Below, in pieces: positions 19,619 to 29,025 of a stretch of DNA of 49,444 nt; positions within the stretch are counted from its first letter, which is position 1, and each line of letters opens with the position of its first letter. This DNA is from Pseudomonadota bacterium (GTDB lineage Bacteria; Myxococcota_A; Polyangia; Haliangiales; Haliangiaceae), in the NCBI GenBank assembly GCA_022360315.1, contig JAKSDA010000473.1, forward strand, positions 1 through 49,444, read 5' to 3'. A program made the position numbers and the translations under genes. The notes beneath the pieces are model-generated. The model searched no databases, had not been told where the DNA came from, and was given only the letters and a program-made list of their open reading frames with translations.

Positions 19619-20143
19619 TTATTCGGATTGCTCCGGACTGCCGGCGATGCGCATGTACACCCGCGGTCCGCTGCGGGCATCGGCCACTGCGTCCCGGCTC
19701 AGTGTTCCCTCGACCTGGACCGACCACGATCGCTGAATTCTCTCGGACACCGCGAATAACCGCCCGCTGAGAGAATAGTCAACCGAACCGTCGGGACTGC
19801 CCCTGTGTACGGGCCGGGTCCGCTGCAGACGTTGCAGACTTCTGGGCAAATGAACCGGTACCTCGATCACGACGGCTGATTCTGGACCGAGCACCTGGGC
19901 AAGCGAGATCTCCCCATCGGCCTTCAACAACGACCCGGCGTCGAGTCGATACTCGAGACGCGACAGGGTCATCTCACGGCGGGTTGGATTTACGATCTCG
20001 ACGAATACCAGCAGATTGTCTCGCTGGGTGGACGAAATGCGGGTGTCGGTCACCCCGAGAACTTTGACCGTGGGGCTGCTACCGGCACAGGCAGCGAGAC
20101 CGATGGCCAGGGTAAGGAACAGAAGTACAGCGCGACAACTCAT
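19619..20143 (-). CDS. LEA14-like (water-stress/hypersensitive-response domain) lipoprotein
   Basis: Encodes 174 residues. The N-terminus is a lipoprotein signal peptide (MSCRAVLLFLTLAIGLAACAG, Cys 19 in LAAC). The mature part has the LEA14 beta-sandwich feel: TVKVLGVTDTRISSTQRDN, then LLVFVEIVNPTRREMTLSRL, EYRLDAGSLLKADGEIS and VVIEVPVHLP. These domains bind no known ligand and are widespread in envelope lipoproteins of this phylum. It lies 107 bases upstream of bioB on the same strand but may be separately expressed. Its start is divergent from the SlyD-like gene. Confidence 0.8.
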   Translation of the reverse strand: MSCRAVLLFLTLAIGLAACAGSSPTVKVLGVTDTRISSTQRDNLLVFVEIVNPTRREMTLSRLEYRLDAGSLLKADGEISLAQVLGPESAVVIEVPVHLPRSLQRLQRTRPVHRGSPDGSVDYSLSGRLFAVSERIQRSWSVQVEGTLSRDAVADARSGPRVYMRIAGSPEQSE

Positions 20144-20308
20144 GTACGCTGGCTGATTTATGCGAGGATTGTGCCTGCGTCAAGTAATCGAAATTAAAAG
20201 ATGCATATCCAAGTGCCTGTGCATCTCGGCTCACTATGTGGCCATTCATTTACACTCCGCGAGCAACCCGTTCGCCGACTCGAAGTACAGGGCGCGATGA
20301 TGTAACTT

Positions 20309-20782
20309 ATGGTCGTGAAGATCCATAAAGGCCGGCGCGTTCGACTAAAAGTCAAGTTGAAAGTCAAGGATGGCGACGAACTCGAGAACAACGTCGTCGA
20401 GTACTTTCAGGGAGGTGGCACCATGCTGCCGAGCCTGGAAGCAATCCTCGATGGCCTCGAGAAAGGTGCCAAAAAAAGTGGTGTGCTCGAGGCCAGGGAC
20501 GCCTTTGGCGCACCGGCTCTCCAGCAGAAAAAGACCATGAAGCGGTCCGAGTTTCCCGAAGGGGCGCTCGAGGTGGGAGCACAGTTTGTCGCCAAAGGGG
20601 CTGATAACAATCAAGACGTGGTCCTGCGGATTCAAGACATCGACAGTGACGACGTCGAGGTACTGCTCCTCCATCCACTGGCTGACAAAGACCTCGAGTA
20701 CGAACTCGAAGTCTTGCAGGTCACCGATCCCAATCCGCCCCCCTTACCGCCCGAGGCGCTCGGCGCCAGCGAGGCTGATTGA
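20309..20782 (+). CDS. SlyD-like FKBP-type peptidyl-prolyl isomerase
   Basis: Encodes 157 residues. It has the split FKBP fold with an inserted chaperone (IF) domain: the start VKIHKGRRVRLKVKLKVKDG, the flap YFQGGGTMLPSLEAILDGLEKG with AKKSGVLEARDAFG, the IF-like middle and the return LLLHPLADKDLEYELEVLQV. The canonical 'F/Y-x-HG' start and several catalytic aromatics are replaced, so isomerase activity could be weak and a chaperone role more likely. The tail has no His-rich metal-binding motif. The gene is divergent from the LEA14-like gene and followed by two tRNA genes on the opposite strand. Confidence 0.8.
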   Translation: MVVKIHKGRRVRLKVKLKVKDGDELENNVVEYFQGGGTMLPSLEAILDGLEKGAKKSGVLEARDAFGAPALQQKKTMKRSEFPEGALEVGAQFVAKGADNNQDVVLRIQDIDSDDVEVLLLHPLADKDLEYELEVLQVTDPNPPPLPPEALGASEAD

Positions 20783-20893
20783 GCCCAAAACTTCGGTTTC
20801 GCCCTGCGCAGCAGACACCGATGGTGCAAGCCCGGTTACCGATCAGCGACGAAAAGAGAAAACCGGAATGGACATGGCCATCCCGGTTTGTTC

Positions 20894-20969
20894 TGGTGAG
20901 GGTAGTAGGAATCGAACCTACAACCTGCGGATTAAGAGTCCGATGCTCTGCCAGTTGAGCTATACCCCC
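20894..20969 (-). tRNA. tRNA-Lys (anticodon CUU)
   Basis: On the minus strand a full cloverleaf can be drawn: acceptor GGGGGTA with TACCCTC, D-arm GCTC...GAGC, anticodon stem around the loop CTCTTAA (anticodon CTT), T-arm with GGTTCGATTCC, and an encoded CCA at 20894-20896. The length is 76 bases including CCA. Confidence 0.97.
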
Positions 20970-21038
20970 AAGATTTCATTACATTAGTCAGTTCTAACAA
21001 GGCTTGCAATAGAAACGCCCGGCAAAGGGCAAGTTTGA

Positions 21039-21113
<75 letters not shown>

Positions 21114-21371
21114 TGAAGGTCGAAACCGCCGGTTAGATAGCCGTGTCCGGTCTTATCTGTCAAGCTGACTCGAGATAATATTGCTCCCGCTTCAACTCCT
21201 CCCAGTGCTGCAACCCGACACTCAACGCTTGCTGTAACTTTACAAAAATTATTTAATCTCGGTGATCTAGAGCGTGAGCATTCCCATTGAAACCACCGGG
21301 CGAACAGGTATGATGTTTCTACCGGATGGGGGGTTACGCACACATCCTGCTAGCTTTAGAGAGGCTCGAGA

Positions 21372-24300
21372 ATGATCTTTCGCAAACGCTCGCCCAATTG
21401 GGCCATATCCATTGCGCTCCTGGTGATCATTGGCGGCTGTGACAGTTCTGGCGGTGGCTGTTTGGGAGAACTCCAGGACCTTCCGCGAAGTGGTTTACCC
21501 CAGGATCAAACCATTGAAGGCGCGGCACAGATTCGTCTGACCCAGTCGGGGGTCGGCACGGTCACCCAGTATCTCGACGAATTGGCCGGGGATACCCTGG
21601 CCGAGGGATTTTGCCTTCCCGAGCAGGACGTCTTGTTGAGCACGATTTGCCACAAGGACGACGGCAAATGCCAGCCCGGCTGTCTGGTCGAACCCACCAA
21701 AACAGCGCCGGTCGAAGTGGTGCCGCTAAACGACACCGACATGCTTCAGGCCCGAATTCAGATCAATGCCGTGGTGGACATCCCGGTCGACAATCCCGGG
21801 CCGTTCGACTGTACCCTTCGCTTTACTCTGACCGGCACGATCCTGGAAGCTGATATGGCGTTGGGTATCGCTGCCGATAACGGCGAGCTCACTCTCGAAC
21901 TGGACCGGGTCGACTCGCCGAATTTCGAAGACACCCTGGAAGGCGATGGCTGCCTCGGGCTGGCAGAGCTCCTCGAGGCGCTCGCAGGGCTCTTCAAAGA
22001 TGACATCATCGCCGAGATCAGGTCGGTTCTCGAGGAGTTTATCGACGATGCTCTGCCCGATCCGCTCGGTATCGAGGGAATCATGGACCTGAGCGAGCTG
22101 ATCGGCCCGTATTCGTACGAGGAGAGAGTGGCTGCAGAGCTGGTCGGGCTGGCCGGCGGTTATGTCGATGTTGCCAACGATGGGATCAGCCTGGGCCTCA
22201 TTTTCGGCTTTAACACCGATCGGAATCCGCGTACTCGCAGGTCCACGCTCGACAGCGAGCCAGCCCGTTGTGTGCCGGCCATGTCGCCGCCCGATTTCTC
22301 CGGCAAGCTGGCCACGTCGACGCGCGGCAATTTCCAGCTGCTGCCCACCGATATGTTTCTCGGCAACCCCGAGGCCGAGGGAGATGTGGCGATCGGCGTG
22401 TCCGAGACCGCAGTCGATCTGATCGGGCATCACGCGATCACCTCAGGGGCGCTGTGTCTGAGCGTGGGGAGCGAGGTCGTCCCCGAGCTCAACCTGGGCA
22501 CGGTCGGGCTGCTTTTGCCCTCTCTGGCCCGGCTGGGCAGCGAATCGGGCAACGACCCGCTGCTGGTGTTGACCCGACCGGTCAATCCGCTCGACTTCAC
22601 GTTCGGCGAGGGCACCGAGGCGTCGCCCAGTCTGCAAGTCACCCTCAAAGATTTCGAGATCGATCTCTACGCCTTTGTCCTCGAGCGCTACGTTCGCGCC
22701 CTGACCCTCAAAGTCACTGCCGACGTGGGGGTGAACATCGAGCCCACGACCACCGACGACGGCAAGCCAGCGCTCATGCTGGTCCTGGTCGGCCTCGAGG
22801 CCGAGAACATCCAGGTCATGGCCCTTAACGCCGAATTTCTGGCCGAGTCGACCGAAAAAATCGAAAGCGTGATGCCCATCGTGCTCGACCTGGTCCTGCC
22901 GCTGCTCACCGGCGCCATTCCGGACATCGAGTTGCCCGAGATCGTCGGCTTTCAGCTCAATGTCACCGGCACGACAAAGATCATTACCAGCGAAGATCAA
23001 TTTCTCTCGGTTGGCGCCACCCTGACCTCGGCGCCGAAAATGGCCCAGCTGGCTGCGACGGGTCCCTCGGTTGCCGCCAATCTCGACCTACCAGCCGTGC
23101 CCTTTGCCCCGGCCCGGGTCGACACGCGGGCCCGGTTGCGCACCGTGCACACTCCATCGCCCGAGGTCATTCGAGCCGGTTTGACCGGGCCAGCGCTGTC
23201 CGGGCAAGCGAACCATGACCTGCCCGAAATTGTCATCGACGTCGAGCCATTTGACGAGCTCGGTCGTGCACTGGAATGGACATGGAATATCGACGGCGGG
23301 ATGTGGCGGTCGTTTACTCGCGCCACACCGCTGGTCATTCGCGACCGCTCCCTGGCCCTGCAGGGGCGCAAGCTCATCGGCGTGCGCGCTCGCGTCGTGG
23401 GCGACTATCGCACGCTCGATGCCGACCCGGTGGTGATCCCGGTGGTGATCGACTCGGCACCGCCGCGCATTCACGCGGATCGCGCTCAGGTGGCCGACGG
23501 TGTCCTTGTTGTCCCGGCCAGCGATCTGGTCAGCCCGGACCAGGCCATTGAATTTGCTTTTGGCCGTTCCGGCCACAACAGCCCGGCGACTTTGTGGTCG
23601 CACAACGGTTTGGACGCAGGCGAGCTTGCCGAGCTGGCAGATGGCGGCAAGCTGGTCACAGTCTATGCCCGCGACCAACAGGGCAATATCAGCTCAGCCG
23701 CTGTCGATGTCGAGGCAGCCGGAGCCGAGGTCCGCGCTGCAAGCGGCGGATGCTCGGCCAGCAGCAGCACCAGTTCGGCCGGTGCCCTGGTCCTCGTCGG
23801 GCTGGCCCTGCTGATGTTGGCCATGCGGCGCCGCCGGCATATATCCGATCGCGCCGGTCGCCCGATGCCGGGGCGATCGGCTCTATTGAGCTCGATCCTG
23901 ATGACCGTCGCAGTGCTCGGCCTGGCCAGCGCAGTGGGCTGTGGCGGGTCAGGTGGTGATGACCCCCGCGTCGCCTGCGAAGTCGATGCCGACTGTGCCG
24001 ACGCGTGCAGTGGTGGGGCAAGTGGTCTGTGCGGAGCGCCCGATGTCGGCATATGCATCGCCAGAACTTGCGAGTGCCTGGCCAATATCGATCTGCGCAT
24101 CGGCCGCTTCTCCGACATGTCCCTGTCGCCCGCCGGCGGCGTGTGGGTTTCGGCGTACAACGAAGAGCAAGGCGACCTCACAGTCACCCGCCGGGACGAC
24201 AACGGAATCATCGAAGAAACAGCGTGGGAGTTCGTGGACGGAGTTCCTCCCGATGCCCCGGTCGCGATCGAGGGCTCGGACCGGCGTGAGGGCAAACTGT

Positions 24301-25367
24301 CGGCAGGCGACGATGTGGGCAAATACACCAGTATTGCGGTCAACCAGGACGACGAGGCAATGGTGACCTACTTCGACGAGAAAAACGCCTCGCTCAAATT
24401 TGCCGGCAAGTTCGGTGGTGCGTGGCAGATCCATACCGTGGACGAGGGCAAGCCCGGCAGTGATCCCGAAACGGGTTTCGAGATTGTCGGCCAGTACTCG
24501 TCGATCACAGTCAGGACCGACAACGGCTATCCGGGTATTGCGTACTACGTATATCTGGCCGATACTGAGAGTGGCGAGATACGCAGCGAAGTGCGTTTTG
24601 CCGGCGCGCAGACCGCAAAGCCGACCAGTGCGGGCGATTGGGCATTCTACACCGTGGATCAGGTCGTCCTGAGCCCGGCCGATACAGCCAGCCCACTGGC
24701 CATTCCACCCGGGGTTGGCCTGTTCATCGACAGCGCTCGGCTGAGCGACGGTGCGCCAGTCGTCGTGTATTACGACCGTATCAACGGAGATCTCAAGCTG
24801 GCCCGCTTCGATCCGGATAGCAACGAGTTTCAGACCCCGGTCATCCTAGACGGCAGCGGCGCTGATGCCGCCGATGTCGGTTGGTATCCCTCGATCGCAG
24901 CGGATAGCGACGACAATCTGCACGTGAGCTATGTAAAGGCCGGCCACGATGGATTGCTCTATATTAATTCGCTCGAAGGCTTGCCCGAAATGGTCGACGA
25001 CGGCTACCGCGAGGAGCGCATGACCGACGACGTCCCGCCGTTGCCCATACCGGAGTTTCATCGGGTCGGCGACGACAGCAGCATCGTCATGACTGACAGC
25101 GGGCCAGCCATTGCCTATCAGGACGCCACGTCGCACGAGTTGCGGCTCGCTGTTCGCGACGATACCGGCGTGTGGCACCACAAGGCGCTGCCTCCGGTCG
25201 ATCCGCAAAACACTGCGGGCGGGTACGGTTTCTACATCTCTGCCGCGCCGGTCGGCAATGAAGTCGTGATCTCCAACTGGGCAGTCGATCTGCCGACCGA
25301 ATGTACCTGGATCGAGATTTCTCGCACGTCTGTCGATCAGATCGTCGCTCAGTACAGTTCCCCGTAA
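21372..25367 (+). CDS. 1331-residue double lipoprotein: two secreted proteins joined in one frame
   Basis: Residues 1-23 are a lipoprotein signal (IALLVIIGGCDSS). Residues about 24-790 are an acidic, Leu/Val-rich beta protein with several Cys and no known enzymatic motif. At about 795-824 comes SGGCSASSSTSSAG, a hydrophobic stretch and RRRRH, the pattern of a MYXO-CTERM sorting tail, which normally ends a protein. Instead the frame continues: from Met 832 (23865) a second signal peptide (LLSSILMTVAVLGLASAVGC) precedes another Cys-rich segment and about 470 residues with repeated YTSIAVNQDD/YSSITVRTDN-type units resembling beta-propeller blades. The natural reading is two adjacent lipoprotein genes fused by loss of a stop. 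The last codons (QYSSP, TAA) lie inside a dispersed repeat. Confidence 0.85.
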   Translation: MIFRKRSPNWAISIALLVIIGGCDSSGGGCLGELQDLPRSGLPQDQTIEGAAQIRLTQSGVGTVTQYLDELAGDTLAEGFCLPEQDVLLSTICHKDDGKCQPGCLVEPTKTAPVEVVPLNDTDMLQARIQINAVVDIPVDNPGPFDCTLRFTLTGTILEADMALGIAADNGELTLELDRVDSPNFEDTLEGDGCLGLAELLEALAGLFKDDIIAEIRSVLEEFIDDALPDPLGIEGIMDLSELIGPYSYEERVAAELVGLAGGYVDVANDGISLGLIFGFNTDRNPRTRRSTLDSEPARCVPAMSPPDFSGKLATSTRGNFQLLPTDMFLGNPEAEGDVAIGVSETAVDLIGHHAITSGALCLSVGSEVVPELNLGTVGLLLPSLARLGSESGNDPLLVLTRPVNPLDFTFGEGTEASPSLQVTLKDFEIDLYAFVLERYVRALTLKVTADVGVNIEPTTTDDGKPALMLVLVGLEAENIQVMALNAEFLAESTEKIESVMPIVLDLVLPLLTGAIPDIELPEIVGFQLNVTGTTKIITSEDQFLSVGATLTSAPKMAQLAATGPSVAANLDLPAVPFAPARVDTRARLRTVHTPSPEVIRAGLTGPALSGQANHDLPEIVIDVEPFDELGRALEWTWNIDGGMWRSFTRATPLVIRDRSLALQGRKLIGVRARVVGDYRTLDADPVVIPVVIDSAPPRIHADRAQVADGVLVVPASDLVSPDQAIEFAFGRSGHNSPATLWSHNGLDAGELAELADGGKLVTVYARDQQGNISSAAVDVEAAGAEVRAASGGCSASSSTSSAGALVLVGLALLMLAMRRRRHISDRAGRPMPGRSALLSSILMTVAVLGLASAVGCGGSGGDDPRVACEVDADCADACSGGASGLCGAPDVGICIARTCECLANIDLRIGRFSDMSLSPAGGVWVSAYNEEQGDLTVTRRDDNGIIEETAWEFVDGVPPDAPVAIEGSDRREGKLSAGDDVGKYTSIAVNQDDEAMVTYFDEKNASLKFAGKFGGAWQIHTVDEGKPGSDPETGFEIVGQYSSITVRTDNGYPGIAYYVYLADTESGEIRSEVRFAGAQTAKPTSAGDWAFYTVDQVVLSPADTASPLAIPPGVGLFIDSARLSDGAPVVVYYDRINGDLKLARFDPDSNEFQTPVILDGSGADAADVGWYPSIAADSDDNLHVSYVKAGHDGLLYINSLEGLPEMVDDGYREERMTDDVPPLPIPEFHRVGDDSSIVMTDSGPAIAYQDATSHELRLAVRDDTGVWHHKALPPVDPQNTAGGYGFYISAAPVGNEVVISNWAVDLPTECTWIEISRTSVDQIVAQYSSP

Positions 25368-25514
25368 GAAAGTGCCCAGTAGGGTCGGTCCAGCGCGTCG
25401 AGGACAAGGCGTCGAGGAGTGGAGCATAGTGATTCTACGTGACCGACGAGCAACGCAGTCATCGGCGGGCTGGTCGGCTATAGTGGGCACTTAATTGCGG
25501 GGAACTGTACTCAG
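25348..25514. repeat. complete copy of a dispersed palindromic (MITE-like) element
   Basis: The outer arms CTCAGTACAGTTCCCCG (25348-25364) and CGGGGAACTGTACTCAG (25498-25514) are inverted repeats with one mismatch. Inner arms AAGTGCCCA (25370-25378) and TGGGCACTT (25484-25492) are perfect, and the TCCAGC/GCTGG motifs further inside are near-inverted. It has no coding capacity. Its left arm supplies the final codons and stop of the double lipoprotein gene. Confidence 0.85.
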
Positions 25515-25708
25515 TAACGACACATCAAATCCGCGAAGAACCCCGTTATCCAGTCGGGTTACTCTTTCCACGATCGATTCTGCACCGCCTGGGTCGCTGA
25601 GTTGTCGCCAACTGGTGACAACTTTGTCCAGACCATGCCAGAGATATCGTGCGTTGTACCGGGCACAACACGCCGCGGACGCGGCCCCCTGTCCAGTCCG
25701 GAGGAACC

Positions 25709-27496
25709 ATGCGACGCATCATCACGCCACCACTTTGCATTCTCGCCGCCACCAGCCTGAGCCTGACCAGTTGCGGCAAGACAGAACAAGAAGCCCTGTC
25801 CTCTCGTGACATGGCCGGACAAGCTGCTCAGGTAGCCGCCGCCAAGTCTGACTCCACAACGCTGTCTTCCCCGCCTTCTGCCCGGGCTCCTGCTGATACG
25901 CCAGCCGCACCGCGCCCGGCAGCCATTGTGACCGCCAAGAGCAAGCCGGCACCGCGTCCAGCCGACAAACTGGCCAGCCATGCGCCCATGAAGGGGCCCG
26001 CCATGGCGAAACGGCGCACGGCAACGAGATTGTCAAGCATGGGAGCTGGCACCACTGCCTACCAATCCGCTCTGTCGAGAGCCTACCGCAAAGACAGCGA
26101 CCTCATGGACCCACCAAAAAATACCGAAGACTACAAAGATTACGGTATCAACCCGATGACCACGACGGCCGAGGATCGGTTTTCGACCTTTGCGGTCGAT
26201 GTGGACACGGCTTCGTACGCGATCGCGCGACGCAAGATCTTGACCGGGCAGATACCTCCTCGACACGCGGTCCGGGTCGAGGAGTTCGTCAACTATTTTC
26301 GCTACGACTACGCCGGCCCACGTGACGATAGACCATTTGCAGTCCACATGGACGCCGCGCCGTCTCCATTCGCGCCCAACCGGCACCTTTTGCGCATCGG
26401 TGTTCAGGCCAAGAAACTGTCTCTACGCGAGCGCAAGCCATCCAACCTGGTATTCCTGGTCGATGTATCGGGATCCATGCGCTCGCCTGACAAGCTCGGT
26501 CTGGCCAAGCGCGCACTTCGCATCCTGGTCGACAATCTCAAAGACGGCGACACTGTTGCCCTGGTGACCTACGCCGGCAGCACCCGTGTGGTTCTCGAGC
26601 CGACCGGGCTGGAGCAAAAAACCCACATCGTGAGCTCGATCGAGGACCTCACTGCCGGCGGCTCGACCAATATGGGCTCGGGGCTCGAGCTCGCCTACGG
26701 CCGAGCAGCCAAGAATCTGGCTCCAAATACGATCAGCCGGGTCATCGTGCTCAGCGACGGCGACGCCAATGTCGGCAATACTGGCCACGATCAGATTCTC
26801 GCCACCATCAAGGGTAAGGTCAAAGAGGGCGTTACGCTGTCAACCATTGGCTTTGGAATGGGCAACTACAAAGACACCATGATGGAGCAGCTGGCCAACA
26901 AGGGCAATGGTAACTATTATTATATAGATAGTTTGAACCAGGCCCGACGGGTATTTCAGGAGCAACTGGGCGGCACTCTGCAGGTGGTGGCCAAGGACGT
27001 CAAGATTCAGGTCGAGTTCGATCCTGGGTCGGTAGCTCACTATCGGCTCATCGGGTATGAGAATCGCAACATTGCTGACCGCGATTTTCGCAATGATCGA
27101 GTCGACGCGGGTGAGATTGGTGTCGGGCACACGGTTACCGCGCTTTACGAGGTCGAGCTGACCGGCAAGGCGGAAAAACTGGCTACGGTACGTATTCGGG
27201 CCAAGAAGCCGCGGGGCAGCAAGGCGACCGAGTCGGCGTATCCGTTTGGGCGCGCTGATCTACATGCCCGATTTGACGCTGCGAGTGCAGATTTTCGCTT
27301 TGCTGCTGCGGTGATGGCCGCGGCCGAGATCCTGCGGGGCAGCCGCCACGCCGCCGCGTGGAAGGTGGACGAGATCAAGGCGATCGCCGCGTCTGCGGCA
27401 GAGGTAGGCGATCCCCGGGCCAACTCGGAGCGGAACGAGTTTCTGCAACTGCTCGACAGCCTCCGGCCCTTGCGCGACCAGCTGGCCACTCGCTAA
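25709..27496 (+). CDS. YfbK-type von Willebrand factor A domain lipoprotein
   Basis: Encodes 595 residues from ATG 25709, preceded by GGAGGA. A signal peptide ends in the lipobox SLTSC, so the protein is probably lipid-anchored. An Ala/Pro/Lys-rich linker is followed by TTTAEDRFSTFAVDVDTASY, typical of YfbK-like proteins, then the VWA domain with the metal-ion-dependent adhesion site: LVFLVDVSGSM (DxSxS), GGSTNMGSGL (Thr) and IVLSDGDANVG (Asp). The C-terminal DUF3520-like domain is RDFRNDRVDAGEIGVGHTVT with VTALYEVEL. The family's function is unknown; protein binding at the envelope is likely. Confidence 0.92.
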   Translation: MRRIITPPLCILAATSLSLTSCGKTEQEALSSRDMAGQAAQVAAAKSDSTTLSSPPSARAPADTPAAPRPAAIVTAKSKPAPRPADKLASHAPMKGPAMAKRRTATRLSSMGAGTTAYQSALSRAYRKDSDLMDPPKNTEDYKDYGINPMTTTAEDRFSTFAVDVDTASYAIARRKILTGQIPPRHAVRVEEFVNYFRYDYAGPRDDRPFAVHMDAAPSPFAPNRHLLRIGVQAKKLSLRERKPSNLVFLVDVSGSMRSPDKLGLAKRALRILVDNLKDGDTVALVTYAGSTRVVLEPTGLEQKTHIVSSIEDLTAGGSTNMGSGLELAYGRAAKNLAPNTISRVIVLSDGDANVGNTGHDQILATIKGKVKEGVTLSTIGFGMGNYKDTMMEQLANKGNGNYYYIDSLNQARRVFQEQLGGTLQVVAKDVKIQVEFDPGSVAHYRLIGYENRNIADRDFRNDRVDAGEIGVGHTVTALYEVELTGKAEKLATVRIRAKKPRGSKATESAYPFGRADLHARFDAASADFRFAAAVMAAAEILRGSRHAAAWKVDEIKAIAASAAEVGDPRANSERNEFLQLLDSLRPLRDQLATR

Positions 27497-27538
27497 CGAA
27501 CATCTACCGGCTACTTGCCCTGAGCCGCCGCCCGGATG

Positions 27539-27558
27539 TTTGGCGCTATACCGCCAAA
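27539..27558. terminator. small hairpin after the VWA gene
   Basis: Perfect 7-bp stem TTTGGCG / CGCCAAA with a 6-base loop CTATAC, 43 bases after the VWA stop and upstream of the convergent lipoprotein. There is no T-tract, so termination is only suggested. Confidence 0.4.
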
Positions 27559-27649
27559 CGGTCAAGCAAACCTTCTTCTCATCCCATCTGTCGCCAGAAT
27601 TGGGTGTGGCCAACGAGCCGCCGCCCGTAGTGGGAGATGCTCGCGAACG

Positions 27650-28159
27650 CTACCAGCAGCTATCAGCATAGAAGTTCTCTGCCCTGTACCGCCCGTCGCT
27701 CGACGTGACCGTGAGCGTGAAGTATCCGATCGAACCGGCTCGATGAATCACCATTCCACCCGTACTGGGGTTCAGGGTTCCATAGTTGACAGTCCACGAG
27801 TAGGTCGGATTCGACGTTCCTCCACAGTAATCGTACGTGCTACCGTACTTCACATAGCCTGGAGTGCCGGAAACACTGTAGCGACCATAGGGGTGGCTGG
27901 GCGGATAACAAGAGGGAATACTCTCGACGATATCGATAGAGGGTTCTATCGCCGTACAATTCTGGCTACCATTGTAGTCGACCGAGGATCCGTCAGCGCA
28001 GGTTACGCTGCAAGATGCTTTGGAGCTTACAGCGGTATCGGACCCTACTTTGTCGTATGGAGCGGATCGCGTCAACGAGTCACCTTCTGGAGAGGTGGCT
28101 TCCTCATCGACGACACAGCCAGCCCAGGCAATGAGTGCGATTGTCACAAATATCTTCAT
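27650..28159 (-). CDS. Cys-rich predicted lipoprotein, compositionally atypical
   Basis: Encodes 169 residues from ATG 28159 (MKIFVTIALIAWAGCVV); an ATG five codons upstream (28174) is an alternative and neither has a strong binding site. The lipobox is AWAGC. The mature protein has paired Cys (CSVTCADGS, CYPPSHPYG, DYCGG, final CW), many Ser, Thr, Tyr and Gly, and a beta-rich look (YSWTVNYGTLNPSTGG). Base composition is clearly lower in GC than its neighbours, and codon use is mixed, which suggests recent acquisition. I recognise no family and infer a small secreted or surface-anchored disulfide protein. Confidence 0.7.
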   Translation of the reverse strand: MKIFVTIALIAWAGCVVDEEATSPEGDSLTRSAPYDKVGSDTAVSSKASCSVTCADGSSVDYNGSQNCTAIEPSIDIVESIPSCYPPSHPYGRYSVSGTPGYVKYGSTYDYCGGTSNPTYSWTVNYGTLNPSTGGMVIHRAGSIGYFTLTVTSSDGRYRAENFYADSCW

Positions 28160-28260
28160 TTTGCTGAATGTCATTGTGTCATTGTCAACGCGGGGGGGAA
28201 TATCAGCAAAGATTTATTGCACGGATCAAGCACCAGCGAACTCCTCCAGCCATTGAGGTC

Positions 28261-29025
28261 TCACCTGGTGCGGCGCACCACAAAGAATTCGTATGCATAG
28301 TAGTCCGAGTACATGCGGTGAATCTCGATCTCCTGGCCAATCAGATCGAGCACTGCGAGCGCCTCGGCGTCTTGTGCATGCTTGCTCCGGAGCTCCTGCA
28401 CTCGGCGCTCCATCGGGGTATAGAAGTCATCCCACCACGCTTCGTCCGGAATGGCAAAGTGGCCCAGCAGCGCGAACCCGCTGCGCTCGATGGCTGCCAC
28501 GATATCGGCTGTCCAGCCCATGGTCGGATACTCCAGGTCAAAGCCGGCCCGCACTTCTGCCGGCGGATCTTCCTTCCTCCACACAGCGTCAGTAAAGGCG
28601 AGATAACCGCCTCGCCGCAACAGCGTGTAGCAGATCCGCAGCGCCTTCTCGATGCCGATGTTGTACAGCGCCCCTTCGGACCAGATGAGGTCAAAGCTCT
28701 CGGGCGGAACTGCCGGCTGCCCCATGTCGCCGACCATCGGCCGGATGCGGTGCGACAGGCGGCGCTCTGCGACAGTGCGATTGAGCTGGTCGATGGAGGG
28801 GGCGTGGCTGTCGATAGCAACGATGGTGCCGGTGGTCAGCTCGGCGAGGTGGATCGTCTGGCCGCCGACGCCGCACCCCATGTCCAGTACCGATGGCGAG
28901 GCCGGCAGCTCGCCGCACAGGCCGAGGGCCCTCGCAGCACAGTCGCGATTGCCCGGACCCTGCCGCGGCAGTGCTTCGTAGACCTCGAAGAAGACTTCCC
29001 AGAAACGTGGCGTGGGCTCGTCCAT
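28261..29025 (-). CDS. SAM-dependent class I methyltransferase
   Basis: Encodes 254 residues from ATG 29025, preceded by GGAGATGG; the frame is open to 29238 but the extra 71 residues have no homology feel. Motif I is VLDMGCGVGGQT, followed by IVAIDSHAPSIDQLNRT (acidic end of beta-2), MVGDMGQPAVPPESFDLIWSEGALYN (motifs post-I and II) and LLRRGGYLAFTDAVW. This is the general ubiE/Methyltransf_11-like fold; small-molecule substrate unknown. It has no membrane segment. The lipoprotein downstream on the same strand is about 100 bases away and need not be related. Confidence 0.88.
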   Translation of the reverse strand: MDEPTPRFWEVFFEVYEALPRQGPGNRDCAARALGLCGELPASPSVLDMGCGVGGQTIHLAELTTGTIVAIDSHAPSIDQLNRTVAERRLSHRIRPMVGDMGQPAVPPESFDLIWSEGALYNIGIEKALRICYTLLRRGGYLAFTDAVWRKEDPPAEVRAGFDLEYPTMGWTADIVAAIERSGFALLGHFAIPDEAWWDDFYTPMERRVQELRSKHAQDAEALAVLDLIGQEIEIHRMYSDYYAYEFFVVRRTR

